From NCBI GenBank assembly GCA_033030425.1, contig JAUFSD010000004.1, positions 434,001-498,000 on the forward strand: 64,000 nt of DNA, given 5' to 3'. Position numbers and translations under genes: made by a program. Of this stretch, positions 35,329-45,018 are shown piece by piece; position 1 is the first letter of the stretch; every line of letters starts with the position of its first letter. The notes beneath the pieces were generated by a model, which saw nothing but the letters and a program-made list of their open reading frames with translations, was not told the DNA's origin and did not search any database. The DNA comes from Verpa conica (lineage: Eukaryota > Ascomycota > Pezizomycetes > Pezizales > Morchellaceae).

Positions 35329-36942
35329 CTAGGACATCGTAACCTCATCATTCTCGGGGGGAAAGAACATCTCCAGTGTAATCCCAAGTGAAACAAACTG
35401 CCTTTCATGATTGAAATATAGAGCCATACGAGAATCTTTTTTTCCCCAAAAAGTCAGCATAGAAGCCACCATCAGGAGTGTGGAAAACCTACGCTCTTTG
35501 TATTCAGCCTCAATCCTATACAATAAATCCCCACTTACTTTTGGAATATCCCAAAAGTAATCACACAACTGTTGTTTCCAATCTGGAGTCTCAAAAATCC
35601 AATCAATCAATAACTTCCGACTCTTGAGTCCCGCGCTACCCTCGGAGCTAGCAGCCTCGGCACTACTACTCTCACCAGGGACACAGGATTCTACACCTTC
35701 AATAGGTTTGATGTAGATGCATACATCGCCAACCTGTTCATTGCCGAAGATTATATGTTCTTTTCTGTCATTGATGTAGATGCGTCGACAGAGTTCGGCA
35801 TAGAGCTCGTGTATTTGGTCAGTCATGAAAGCAATGCTGGATACAGGACTACATAAGTAGTACTGGAACTCGAGTGGTAGGTTATGGGCGTAGTGGAATG
35901 ATACTGGGATATCCTCTAAATCCAGAGAGTTCATCACCGTCCCCCTGTATGAAAAAATATAATTACTGGCTGGCCCTGGGGCCCCAGCTGTGGTATTTGA
36001 AGGCTCATTAGCTGGTGCTGGTGCTGGTGTATTATCTTGCTCCTGCTCCTGCTCCTGCTCCTGCTGCCCCTCCCGCTCTTGCTCATTTTGTTGTTGTTGA
36101 TTCTGTTGCTGGTCTTCCTGCTCCTGCTCCTGCTGTCCCTGCCCTTCATGCTGATATTGTTGCTCCTCCTGTTCTTGGTGTTGTTGTTGTTGTTGTTCCT
36201 GCTGTCCCTGTTGCCGTTGCTCCTGCTCCTGCTGCTGTTGCTGTTGCTGTTGCTGCTGCTCCTGTTCCTGCCTCTGACCATGTTGTTCCGGCGGCACTCG
36301 TACTCGCAGCCGTTTCTGCTCCTGTTGCTCCTGTTCCTGCCTAAGCACTTCTTCGTGACTAAGGAACTGTCGAATAAGCTCTGCTGGATTACGGGATGTT
36401 CTCCCCGCCTTGTGAAGAGACTCGATCAACGGTAGCCAGTCTGCCGGTAATCCATCACACAACACAAAACAATGCTGCCCAGGTCCAATCGGTTCCTCAG
36501 GGTTACAAACATTTATCTCATCAATCGTCTCCTGGATCGCCCCAACATACGCCTCTACCGACCCGCACTCCGCAAATTCAATCGAGTACAACCGTTTCCG
36601 AAGCCAGTACTCACTAACGAGATTCGATTTCTCGCTATTTGCCTTTAGAAATGTCCATAGTTCAGCAGGATCATCGATGTCTACGACTTTCTCTTGAATG
36701 GCGCTATCGCAGTTGAGGTAGATTTGAGAGGTAGCGAAATCCTGCCGGGTAAAGAACGACTCTCTTCTATCTTCGGCTGATGGTTCCCGTTCCCGGCCTT
36801 GGACGATCCCCCATACAAGGTTGGCTTTGAGGACGTTCCTCATTAGGGGGGCCCATTGCGTGTAGTTTGTTTCTGTGAGCTTTGGAACTGATATTGGAGC
36901 ATCTGACGGAACTGGCATAGCAGGTGTATTCATGATGAGCAA
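35329..36942 (-). CDS. Copia-type Gag-like protein with Q/E-rich tract, possibly domesticated
   Basis: An intact single-exon frame of 537 residues. The N-terminus has the typical Ty1/copia Gag head (DUF4219/UBN2 type): PKLTETNYTQWAPLMRNVL, then VWGIVQG, AIQEKVVDIDDPAELWTFLK, YWLRKRLYSIEFAECGSVEAY and LCDGLPADWLPLIESL. Residues about 210-330 are an imperfect Gln/Glu tract read from CAG/CAA/GAG codons at 36030-36350. The last 200 residues (from NYIFSYRGTV) match no family I recognise and contain no CCHC zinc knuckle. No protease, integrase, reverse transcriptase or RNase H frame adjoins it, and no flanking LTRs were seen. Either this is a Gag captured as a host gene or a decayed element whose first part survives. 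The absence of stops over 1.6 kb argues for constraint or recency. Start at 36942, with a second in-frame Met three codons on. Confidence 0.7.
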   Translation of the reverse strand: MLIMNTPAMPVPSDAPISVPKLTETNYTQWAPLMRNVLKANLVWGIVQGREREPSAEDRRESFFTRQDFATSQIYLNCDSAIQEKVVDIDDPAELWTFLKANSEKSNLVSEYWLRKRLYSIEFAECGSVEAYVGAIQETIDEINVCNPEEPIGPGQHCFVLCDGLPADWLPLIESLHKAGRTSRNPAELIRQFLSHEEVLRQEQEQQEQKRLRVRVPPEQHGQRQEQEQQQQQQQQQQEQEQRQQGQQEQQQQQHQEQEEQQYQHEGQGQQEQEQEDQQQNQQQQNEQEREGQQEQEQEQEQDNTPAPAPANEPSNTTAGAPGPASNYIFSYRGTVMNSLDLEDIPVSFHYAHNLPLEFQYYLCSPVSSIAFMTDQIHELYAELCRRIYINDRKEHIIFGNEQVGDVCIYIKPIEGVESCVPGESSSAEAASSEGSAGLKSRKLLIDWIFETPDWKQQLCDYFWDIPKVSGDLLYRIEAEYKERRFSTLLMVASMLTFWGKKDSRMALYFNHERQFVSLGITLEMFFPPENDEVTMS

Positions 36943-38713
36943 CTCTCGTCGTTAGACCGATAATCGGATAGTTACACTGGTAGTAGAGCTAGAATTGTAC
37001 CCCTCTTGACAAGGCTGTCATCCAAAGGTAAGGCAACCAACTTATTACGAATCCAATATACGCGCGCATGCATCCCAGTGACCTATTAAACGCGGCTGTA
37101 CCAAACGCGGGGTTCCGATTATAGCCAAGTCTCTTTAGATATCATGAGGCAAAATAATTGTGGGCCTATTAGAATGCTACAATCTTGAGTTCAGCCTCGC
37201 TATCTTGCCTAGAGTATAAACAATACGTGTTATTCGCACTCGGCGCGAGATACTAAAGATAAGGAGGAGAATAAGCCTATGGGGATAATATATTATCATT
37301 CTCTAGGGAGTAAACTATTTAAATAGCTTAGATCCACAGAAACTCCACACCAATACTAAAACTTATGACCCCCTCGGTCCCTGCTAAAAGGGGACAAGGC
37401 TATACTTTATACTCCAAGGCAAACTCTTCTACCTAGAAGGATAGCTGGAATTAATTATGTCGGGTAATTGGGTAGAATTTCGAGTGACTTTATGTGATTT
37501 AGATTAATAAAATATCATTCACTATTTAAATATACTCTAGTCCACTAAGATTATATAGGTCTCTTTAAGCCCTGATTAGGTAATCTGACGGATAGAAGTG
37601 GATAGAAATATTCTCGTCAAATGTTAATCTGAGATGTGGCCCGGGTAAAGCTTTGGGTGGCACCCAGAGCACTGAGGTCTCTACATACCCCCCAGTGAAG
37701 ATAAAAAGACCGGCGAGTATCGTAATCCTATTACGACTTGGGGCTAAAAATTATATTTTTGGTGTAATACAGTGGATTACCGTGGTCCCTGACATCCCTG
37801 ACTTTGGAGATATTCAGTAAGGGTTAGTAGGCCAAGAATTTACGAGATATGTGAAGTAATATCAGACCTCGTAGGCTGTTATCAGTCCTTAGATAAAGTA
37901 GTGTATGTAGCGAAATATCTCTAGCGGCAAAAGAATCCCGGCTAGAATTTGGTAAGAGTTTGGCTCTTACCTCTTACCCTAAATAATATTCTTACTTCTC
38001 CAGAAAAAGGCAATCATGCTCGAACACATCAACACATCAGATTAGGATTGTTTTGCCTACCGTTTAGCTAGTAGTAGTAGCTCTACTACCCCTGTCTACC
38101 CCACACATCTTCTCCGAGTTCCTCTCGCCTGGCCATCCAGAACGGGGTAAACACTTGCACGATCGGCAGTTATCGCTAGAATATGTAGGTCTCCCAGAGA
38201 AATCCCCTCCTAACTAGATACTTTTAACCTAATTGCAAAGTCTTGGTCCCGGCCACCTCTAGCTCCCGCTCCTCTTGCCTTCCGGAACAGGGTAACCGCA
38301 CTCAATGCATACTAGGATCAGATATGGTAAAAGAATGTAGAAATACGTACATGCTATTACAAACATCTCCAGTTGCAACGACTGCAGAGAAAATCGTGGC
38401 ACGGGCCCCACTCCCCAATTCGGCTAGGGTTGCTCTGTTGGTTATCGGTTATCGGTATCAGGCTTATCGCAGCAGTCTTACAAGTTACCCAACAGTCGTT
38501 ATTTTACTCCAGAGCTTCTCCAATAACCACTTCTTGGCTGCAGTAACGGGATCCTATTAGAACTTTTATTAGGTCTTAAAGAGGTATATATACAGGTGGT
38601 CACCCCCCCTCTATCTATTTTGAACTTCAATTGAGCTTACCTCTACCAATTCACAAGCTCCTTCGTATTCTGGTCTCTATTCCTTTATATCAAGCTCCAC
38701 TATTCAATTGACA
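36943..38713. other. Divergent intergenic region
   Basis: 1.8 kb between the divergent Gag-like and amine-oxidase genes. It is AT-rich with no recognised gene. A TATATATA box lies at 38585. The frame at 38243-38560 has no motifs. Confidence 0.5.
38585..38592 (+). promoter_or_regulatory. TATA-like box of the amine oxidase gene
   Basis: TATATATA lies 122 bp upstream of the amine-oxidase start codon, followed by a pyrimidine-rich leader. Position and sequence fit a core promoter; no experimental support. Confidence 0.45.
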
Positions 38714-41069
38714 ATGCTCGAACGACTTAAGCAGCTCAATGCCCACCTCTACGGGGTCCAAGCACCCCCGCACCCATTCGATCCTCTCTCATCACTAGAG
38801 CTTGAGTATACTGTTACTATTATCCGACAGCAGTATGGCCAGCTTAGATACAATGCCATCTCCCTCTCAGAGCCAAAGAAAGCAGAGATGCTGGCGTGGC
38901 TAGATGCTCCAGATACTGCACCGAGGCCGCTACGGGAGGCCGAGGTAGTAGTCATAGGAAACGGGTTTCTTTATGATGGTATTGTGGATTTGAACAATAG
39001 CAAGATCACAAAGTGGGAGAAGCTAACCGGCGTGCAGCCAATGGTGAGTTTGATACTTCTAAAATCAACTAGAAAGTATCTTTAGCTAATGTTGAACGTG
39101 GTAATAGCTCACGATGGAGGATCTCCAGGGGACAGAGAAGGTCATCCGTACTAATCCTAAAGTCATTGAGCAATGCGGGATTCTAGGAATCCCAAAAGAA
39201 GATATGCACAAAGTTTACTGTGACCGTAAGTTACCTCAGCTGTCTCACCTAAAAGCTGGCTAACCAAAATCCTCCAGCATGGACGATTGGTTACGATGAA
39301 CGCTACGGAAACAACATCCGTCTTCAACAGGCTCTCTTGTACTATCGCCCCAATATTGATGACACCCAGTACTCTTTCCCACTCGATTTCTGTCCCATCG
39401 TCAACACTGAAACCGGAGAAGTGATCGAGATCGATATTCCCAAAGTTCGCCGATCAGTCAACACTTTTGGTAGCAACTATAACCCGAAAGATGTTGAAGC
39501 GGATGGCGGATACAGGACTGACCTGAAGCCGATCAATATCACACAACCTGAAGGCGTTTCGTTTACCATGGATGGTAGATCTATTGAATGGCAGAAGTTC
39601 AATTTCCACATCGGGTTCAACCACAAGGAAGGGATTGTATTGAATAATATAACCTATAATGATAAGGGCACCATTAGGCCACTGTTTTACCGGATGTCGT
39701 TGGCGGAGATGGTGGTTCCTTATGGAAACCCGGAGTTCCCACACCATAGGAAACACGCCTTTGACTTGGGTGAATACGGAGGTGGTTATATGACAAACTC
39801 TCTAGCGTAAAACCCCATTCCCTTCTTCATTCTACCCAACCAAAAAAGCTAATGATTTGGATTTACTTAGTCTCGGCTGCGACTGTAAAGGCGTAATTCA
39901 TTACCTTGATGCAGCATTCATCAACAACGCCGGTGCCCCTATTACCATCAAGAATGCAATCTGTATACACGAAGAAGACTCCGGTATTCTTTTTAAACAC
40001 TCCGATTTCCGAGATAATTCTATGATCGTCACTCGTGGGCGCAAGCTTGTGGTATCACAAATCTTCACCGCGGCCAACTATGAATACTGCGTATACTGGA
40101 TCTTCCACCAAGATGCAACAATCCAGCTAGAAATTAAACTCACTGGTATCTTAAACACCTACGCTATGGCGCCAGGTGAAGACACAAAGGGGTGGGGAAC
40201 TGAGGTCCATCCGGGTGTGAACGCGCATAACCACCAGCACCTCTTCTGCCTGAGAATCGACCCCCAGATTGACGGACAAAAGAATACTGTCTTCCAAGTG
40301 GACGCAGCACGTGGCGCCGGCGAAGTTGGCAGTGCAGAGAATAAATACGGGAACGCTTTTTACGCGCATAAAACAAAGTACTCGACTGTCAAGGAGTCTA
40401 TTTCAGACTACGAGGGGAGTACATCAAGAACTTGGGATATTTGTAACACTAACAAAGTTCATCCGTACTCTGGAAAGTTTCCGAGCTATAAGCTCGTCTC
40501 GAGGGAAGTACCACCACTTCTTCCAAAAGAAGGTGGGTTGGTTTGGAAGCGCGCAGGGTTTGCGAGACATGCTGTTCATGTTACTAAATGTATGCCCCCC
40601 CCCAATCTCTCATCCTAATTATGCCTACTTAAACCTTGGAATATCAATTAATATTTCTCCTATAGATGCGGATAACCAACTCCATCCTGCTGGTCGTCAT
40701 GTTCCACAGACCTCTGGTGAACCATCTGCTGGGCTGCCAGAGTGGATTGGTGATGGGACAGAAAACATCGACAACGAGGATATTGTCCTATGGCATACAT
40801 TTGGACTCACGCATTTCCCAGCACCGGAGGACTTCCCTATTATGCCGGCGGAGCCAATGAGTTTGTTATTGAGGCCGCGCCACTTCTTTTTGAGAAATCC
40901 GGCCTTGGATGTACCACCGAGCTTTGCTAGTGTACCGAGTGAGGTAAAGGCGGGGAATGTAGCAGGTGAGGTGGATAATGTTAGTCGATTGGCTTTTGGA
41001 GAAGAAAAGAAGGATTGTTGTGGCACAAAGGGAGATTCAAATGGCGTGGCGGCATTTGTTGGAAAGTAG
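38714..41069 (+). CDS. Copper amine oxidase (primary-amine oxidase)
   Basis: Five exons (38714-39043, 39108-39225, 39278-39806, 39871-40589, 40666-41069) encode 699 residues, normal for the family. The enzyme oxidises primary amines to aldehydes, releasing ammonia and hydrogen peroxide, with copper and a self-made topaquinone. The cofactor Tyr is Y396 in NYEYC. The gate Tyr Y298 (VVPYG) and catalytic base D312 (FDLGEY) are 14 and 84 residues apart from D312 and Y396 respectively, the spacing known from the Arthrobacter enzyme. Copper ligands are H447 and H449 (NHQH) and H615 (LTHFP). The motif LGCDCKG follows the third splice junction. There is no signal peptide, and the C-terminus is not a classical SKL signal, so cytosol or an unusual peroxisomal route are both possible. 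In fungi these enzymes allow growth on amines as a nitrogen source. All key residues are present, so it should be active. Confidence 0.95.
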
Positions 41070-41280
41070 GCAATGAATCACAGAAAGAAAACAAAAATGT
41101 TAATAGAACTTTAATTTTATTTTTTTACATAGCTTATAACAAACTCCCCCCCCTCCCCTCGTAGAGATGCTTCTCCTCCATCGCAAACACGTCGCGAATG
41201 GTTGTGACATCTGAATAATAGTAGTTAGTATAACAGTTGTTTTTAGTCTTTTCTTGGATCATACCGAGGGAAAAGAAAAT

Positions 41281-41815
41281 TTCGAATATACTTCGAACCC
41301 CGTCAGAAGGGTTATAATCTTCGAATAAGTAGAGTATTTTAATACTTCGACCGCGCCCAGGAGAACAGAATGTCGAATTCACTTCGAATTTCGTCCGAAG
41401 GCTTATATATGTCTATGAGATTATAGAGTATTTTTGATAACTCAAGCGCGCCCGAGGAGGACACAATGTCGAATATATTTCGAACTCCTGTCCGAAATTT
41501 GATAATCATTGAATAAGTAGAGTGGTTAGACCACACCCGGGGAGGACACAATGTCGAATATATTTCGAAGTCCGGTCTGGTACGGAGGTTTGGTTTTGTA
41601 ATTCGACTGCGCTCGAGGAGAGCGCAATGTCGAATACATTTCGAAGTCCGGTCTGGTCCGGAGGTTTGGTTTGGTGATTCGACCACGCCAGAGGAGAGCG
41701 CAATGTCGAATATATTTCGAAATCCGACCCGAAAGTCTATAATCCTTGGATAAGTAGATTATTTCGATGATTAAATTGCGTCCTAGGAGAACACAATGTC
41801 GAATGTACTTCGATC
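41281..41815. repeat. Degenerate tandem array of palindromic sites (7 copies)
   Basis: Seven copies of a site close to TCGAATATATTTCGA (itself an inverted repeat) start near 41282, 41373, 41469, 41553, 41630, 41706 and 41799. Most are preceded by a GAGGAG(A/G)ACACAATG-like string and followed by a CCGGTC...CCGAAG-like arm and AATAAGTAGA. Spacing is 76-96 bp. The two central units (41553-41705) are the best conserved. Confidence 0.85.
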
Positions 41816-43535
41816 TCTGTATTCTAGCGAGAGATCTGGGCCCCGAATGACCCTGAGCCGCTTGATGGATTCTTTGTATGTATTATAGTCTGCTCTTCGG
41901 AAGTTGGATTACTCCCGGTATTCTCTAACCTTAGTGCTGTTCAACATGAACTTAGCACCCGGTTTCCCAGTGGCAAATATCGATTATTCCAGTATCGGGT
42001 TAGAACACACTAATATAGCGGTTTTTTCACTGACCCCGAAGAATTCGCTAGGGTTGGCACGACTGTAAGCACAATCAATGCTTTACTCGGACTCTTTTGA
42101 TTTTGATATTCCGGAATTATACCGGAATTTGATAAGCCAGGGAGGGAGGTAGTCGGAGGTAATTTTATATTTCCCAAGATTACTGTGGATGATTTACCCT
42201 TTTGGGTTTCCGTTGCTTTATCCTTTAGATTCCTAAATATCAATTATATTAGCTTTCTAAGAAAATCCTATAGAAATATAAAGTTCAACCTATTTCACAT
42301 ACCTTGAATCTATACTCTGTTCTGTCATTGTAATCCGACATACCCGAGAACGTATAAGTCCATCTTAAGGTAAAGAGGCATAATACCTCCTATTAACTGC
42401 AAAACACTAGAATGTTTTGACAGCTGACCAGAGACTTCCGGATTGTAGCCTAGAAGAGCGCATGTAGCTGCTCGATTCCTACTATTCACAGTTAATACTA
42501 TGCTCAACGAATCATCTTAAAGCAAAGGTCTATGAAACAAGCTAGCTTACATATAAAGGCTTGATCCTTTTATTACGTTTGGTGCCAAAACTCCCATGCA
42601 ATACAGCGACATTGTGGGAGCTTGTATCGGCTTGCAACCCAACAGAAAAGGCAGGTCTCTTGCCTTATTAATACTCTTTAATCTTTGGTAACGAGGAGGC
42701 GCTTGCGATTTTATCATAATATATGCACAGAAATGCAATATATGAAGAGTGGAAGACTGAAAGCAACAGTCTTCTTTTCTCTCGACGTCTAGTAGAGATA
42801 ATTAGCATAAAAACTTCTCCTAAATATAAAGAATTCTGCTTATTACCTAGTTTAACTTGTGCTGGCCCAGCTCAAGAATTGACCAGCCCTGAAAAGGCCA
42901 GGTCACAGCTCACTATAGTGCAAGCCAGCCCGATCATTCTAAAAGGGGGGTAAGGCCAGACCAAGTCAACCTCTATCTCAGGGGAACATAACAAAAGTAT
43001 ACCAAATAAGGTAGCCAACCAAAGTACTACCGATAGAGCCCTTAACGGAACCCGAGGTATATACTGAGGTAGTCTGGTTCTTATGACAAACGCAGTGCTA
43101 CTTAATGTGTTACGTGACCCTAATCTAAGTAGTTGCTACAAAGAAAAATGTGACTCTAGGGATGTAAATATTTACAGAGCCCTTAATCCTTATTTCTCTA
43201 AAACTTGTAAGTAAATGAAGCACTAGAGGGAAGAATATACATACCTCGATAACGGACGGGCAATACCACTATTATAAAAAACATTGACAAAAAAAATGCC
43301 ACTAGTATCCTACAGATGTTTGCTAATACATGCCATTTATTTACCCAAGCGGAACAAAACACTATATAAATTCCCCTACAAAAAATTAGCCACCCGTCCA
43401 TGCTCAACCTAGGGGAGGGGTAAAACAAAAAAGAAACAAAAAAAAGAAACATCGTTAAGCACTTACCAAAACACAGTATACTATCGATCTAATAACCACA
43501 AAAGGCAATTACTTTTTTAGGAACGGGTGTCGACC

Positions 43536-43873
43536 AGATATAACCGGTGCAGGAGCAGCACACCCGCTACGGCCACAGTTAAAATACCATCAGGTATAAC
43601 CAAAGCAGGAGCAGCAACCCCGCTACGGCCACAGTTAAAATACCATTAGGTATAACCGGAGCAGGAGCAGCAACCCCGCTACGGCCACAGTTAAAATACC
43701 ATTAGGTATAACCGGAGCAGAAGCAGCAAACCCGCTTCGGCCATAGTTAAAATACCACCAGGTATAACCGGAGCAGGAACAGCAAACCCGCTCGGCCACA
43801 GTTGAAATACCACCAGGTATAACCGGAGCAGGAACAGCACCACACCCGCTTCGGCCACAGTTATAATACCATT
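43536..43873. repeat. 56-bp minisatellite, six copies
   Basis: The string GGCCACAGTTAAAATACCAT, or a close variant, starts at 43571, 43627, 43683, 43739, 43794 and 43853, giving spacings of 56, 56, 56, 55 and 59 bp. Each unit also carries GGTATAACCGGAGCAGGAG and AGCAACCCCGCT. Unit length is not a multiple of three, so it is not a protein repeat. Confidence 0.9.
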
Positions 43874-44220
43874 ACACAAGCTCTTCTAACGACAAAAGAG
43901 AACACCCATGTAGATGCCTCATCGATCGTAGGATGGCCTTTTTTTTTTGTAGCCAGATTCCGCAGCGGGGACGGGAAACGGCTATAATCCCTTTTCCGTG
44001 TATCTATCACAAATATATATTAGCATACACGATACATAATGGAACTACTAGAAACCACACTAGAGAATACGACTAGGGTGAGAGCATTATACTAACCTTC
44101 AAGAGGTAAAAATATACAATGCTAGGACCTAAGCACATCTGTTAATGATACTTGTTTTAAAGGGGTAAAGAAAGGACCAGAATCTCGTACATTTCAGGTG
44201 GTTGTTTCATCGGTTTCCGA

Positions 44221-44260
44221 ATACAAATTTTAGTAGCTATAGCTACTAGTAAATTTTGTA
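44221..44260. repeat. Imperfect 40-bp palindrome with perfect 18-bp core
   Basis: The core 44231-44248 (TAGTAGCTATAGCTACTA) is a perfect palindrome. The flanks ATACAAATTT and AAATTTTGTAT extend the symmetry with small offsets. Isolated, with no gene nearby. Confidence 0.7.
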
Positions 44261-45018
44261 TCGATGTCACGCAACTCTCCAAGATATCAGGTGTTGAACA
44301 CCCAAACTTCATGAGTTTTGGCGGATTATGGAGCGGTGTATGGTGTGTGGGGTTTACAAAAAATAAACAGAATTAACCAAGAGCAATTATTTGTGCGGGT
44401 TGTGTGTGACTCGGTACAAGTAGGCACATCAATAGATATAAGTGATCACGCTAGTAAAAAGTAGGTAAAAGTCACTCACAACCAGTCACTCGCACAAGAG
44501 AACTCTGCAGATTCCAGACAGATTCACCACTGTACAGCATCTGCAGCACATCTAGAAGGTAAGTTGAAGCAAATCTATCATATTCCACTAAATCTACAGA
44601 AATATCTGTAAAATAAAGACATGAAGAGGATATCATAAAGAGCGTAAGAAAAGAAGGAGAGAACATGTCCTCATCACCCAACCTCAACCAGTAAGACTCA
44701 ATAAACTTGGCGAGCAAAAAGCAGAAAAACACATAGATGATAAAATTGCAGCCCATATGATTGTGCAATGCAATGATCCCGTTTCGTTTCGGTTGCCAGG
44801 TTCCTATACAATAGAGCTCCCCTCTATGAACCAGGGCCGCAATAAAAGTAACCCTCCCACCGGTTGATGCATTCCCGTAAAAAAGGGAAATTAATGAAAA
44901 GAAGACAAAGTACACCACGCAACACCATACCCATGTAACAGTAAGGGAAAAAAGGAAAAAAAACTGCAAAAAGCAAGGCGAGAGCCCCCAGGAAGGAAAG
45001 GAAACTCTATAGCCCCCA

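Larger units (their letters stand above)
41070..45018. other. Gene-empty region with tandem arrays
   Basis: 3.9 kb with no supported gene. It holds the palindromic array at 41281-41815, the 56-bp minisatellite at 43536-43873 and a palindrome at 44221-44260. The open frame 44472-45047 on the minus strand is hydrophobic, but it overlaps the end of the coiled-coil gene and looks like 3' sequence. Confidence 0.5.

Noticed and set aside
36015..36435. Plus-strand frames of Leu/Ala/Pro/Val repeats
   Set aside because: They are the antisense reading of the Q/E tract in the Gag-like gene.
41070..45018. Possible CRISPR-like array from regular repeats
   Set aside because: Fungal nuclear DNA; the arrays are contiguous minisatellites without unique spacers.
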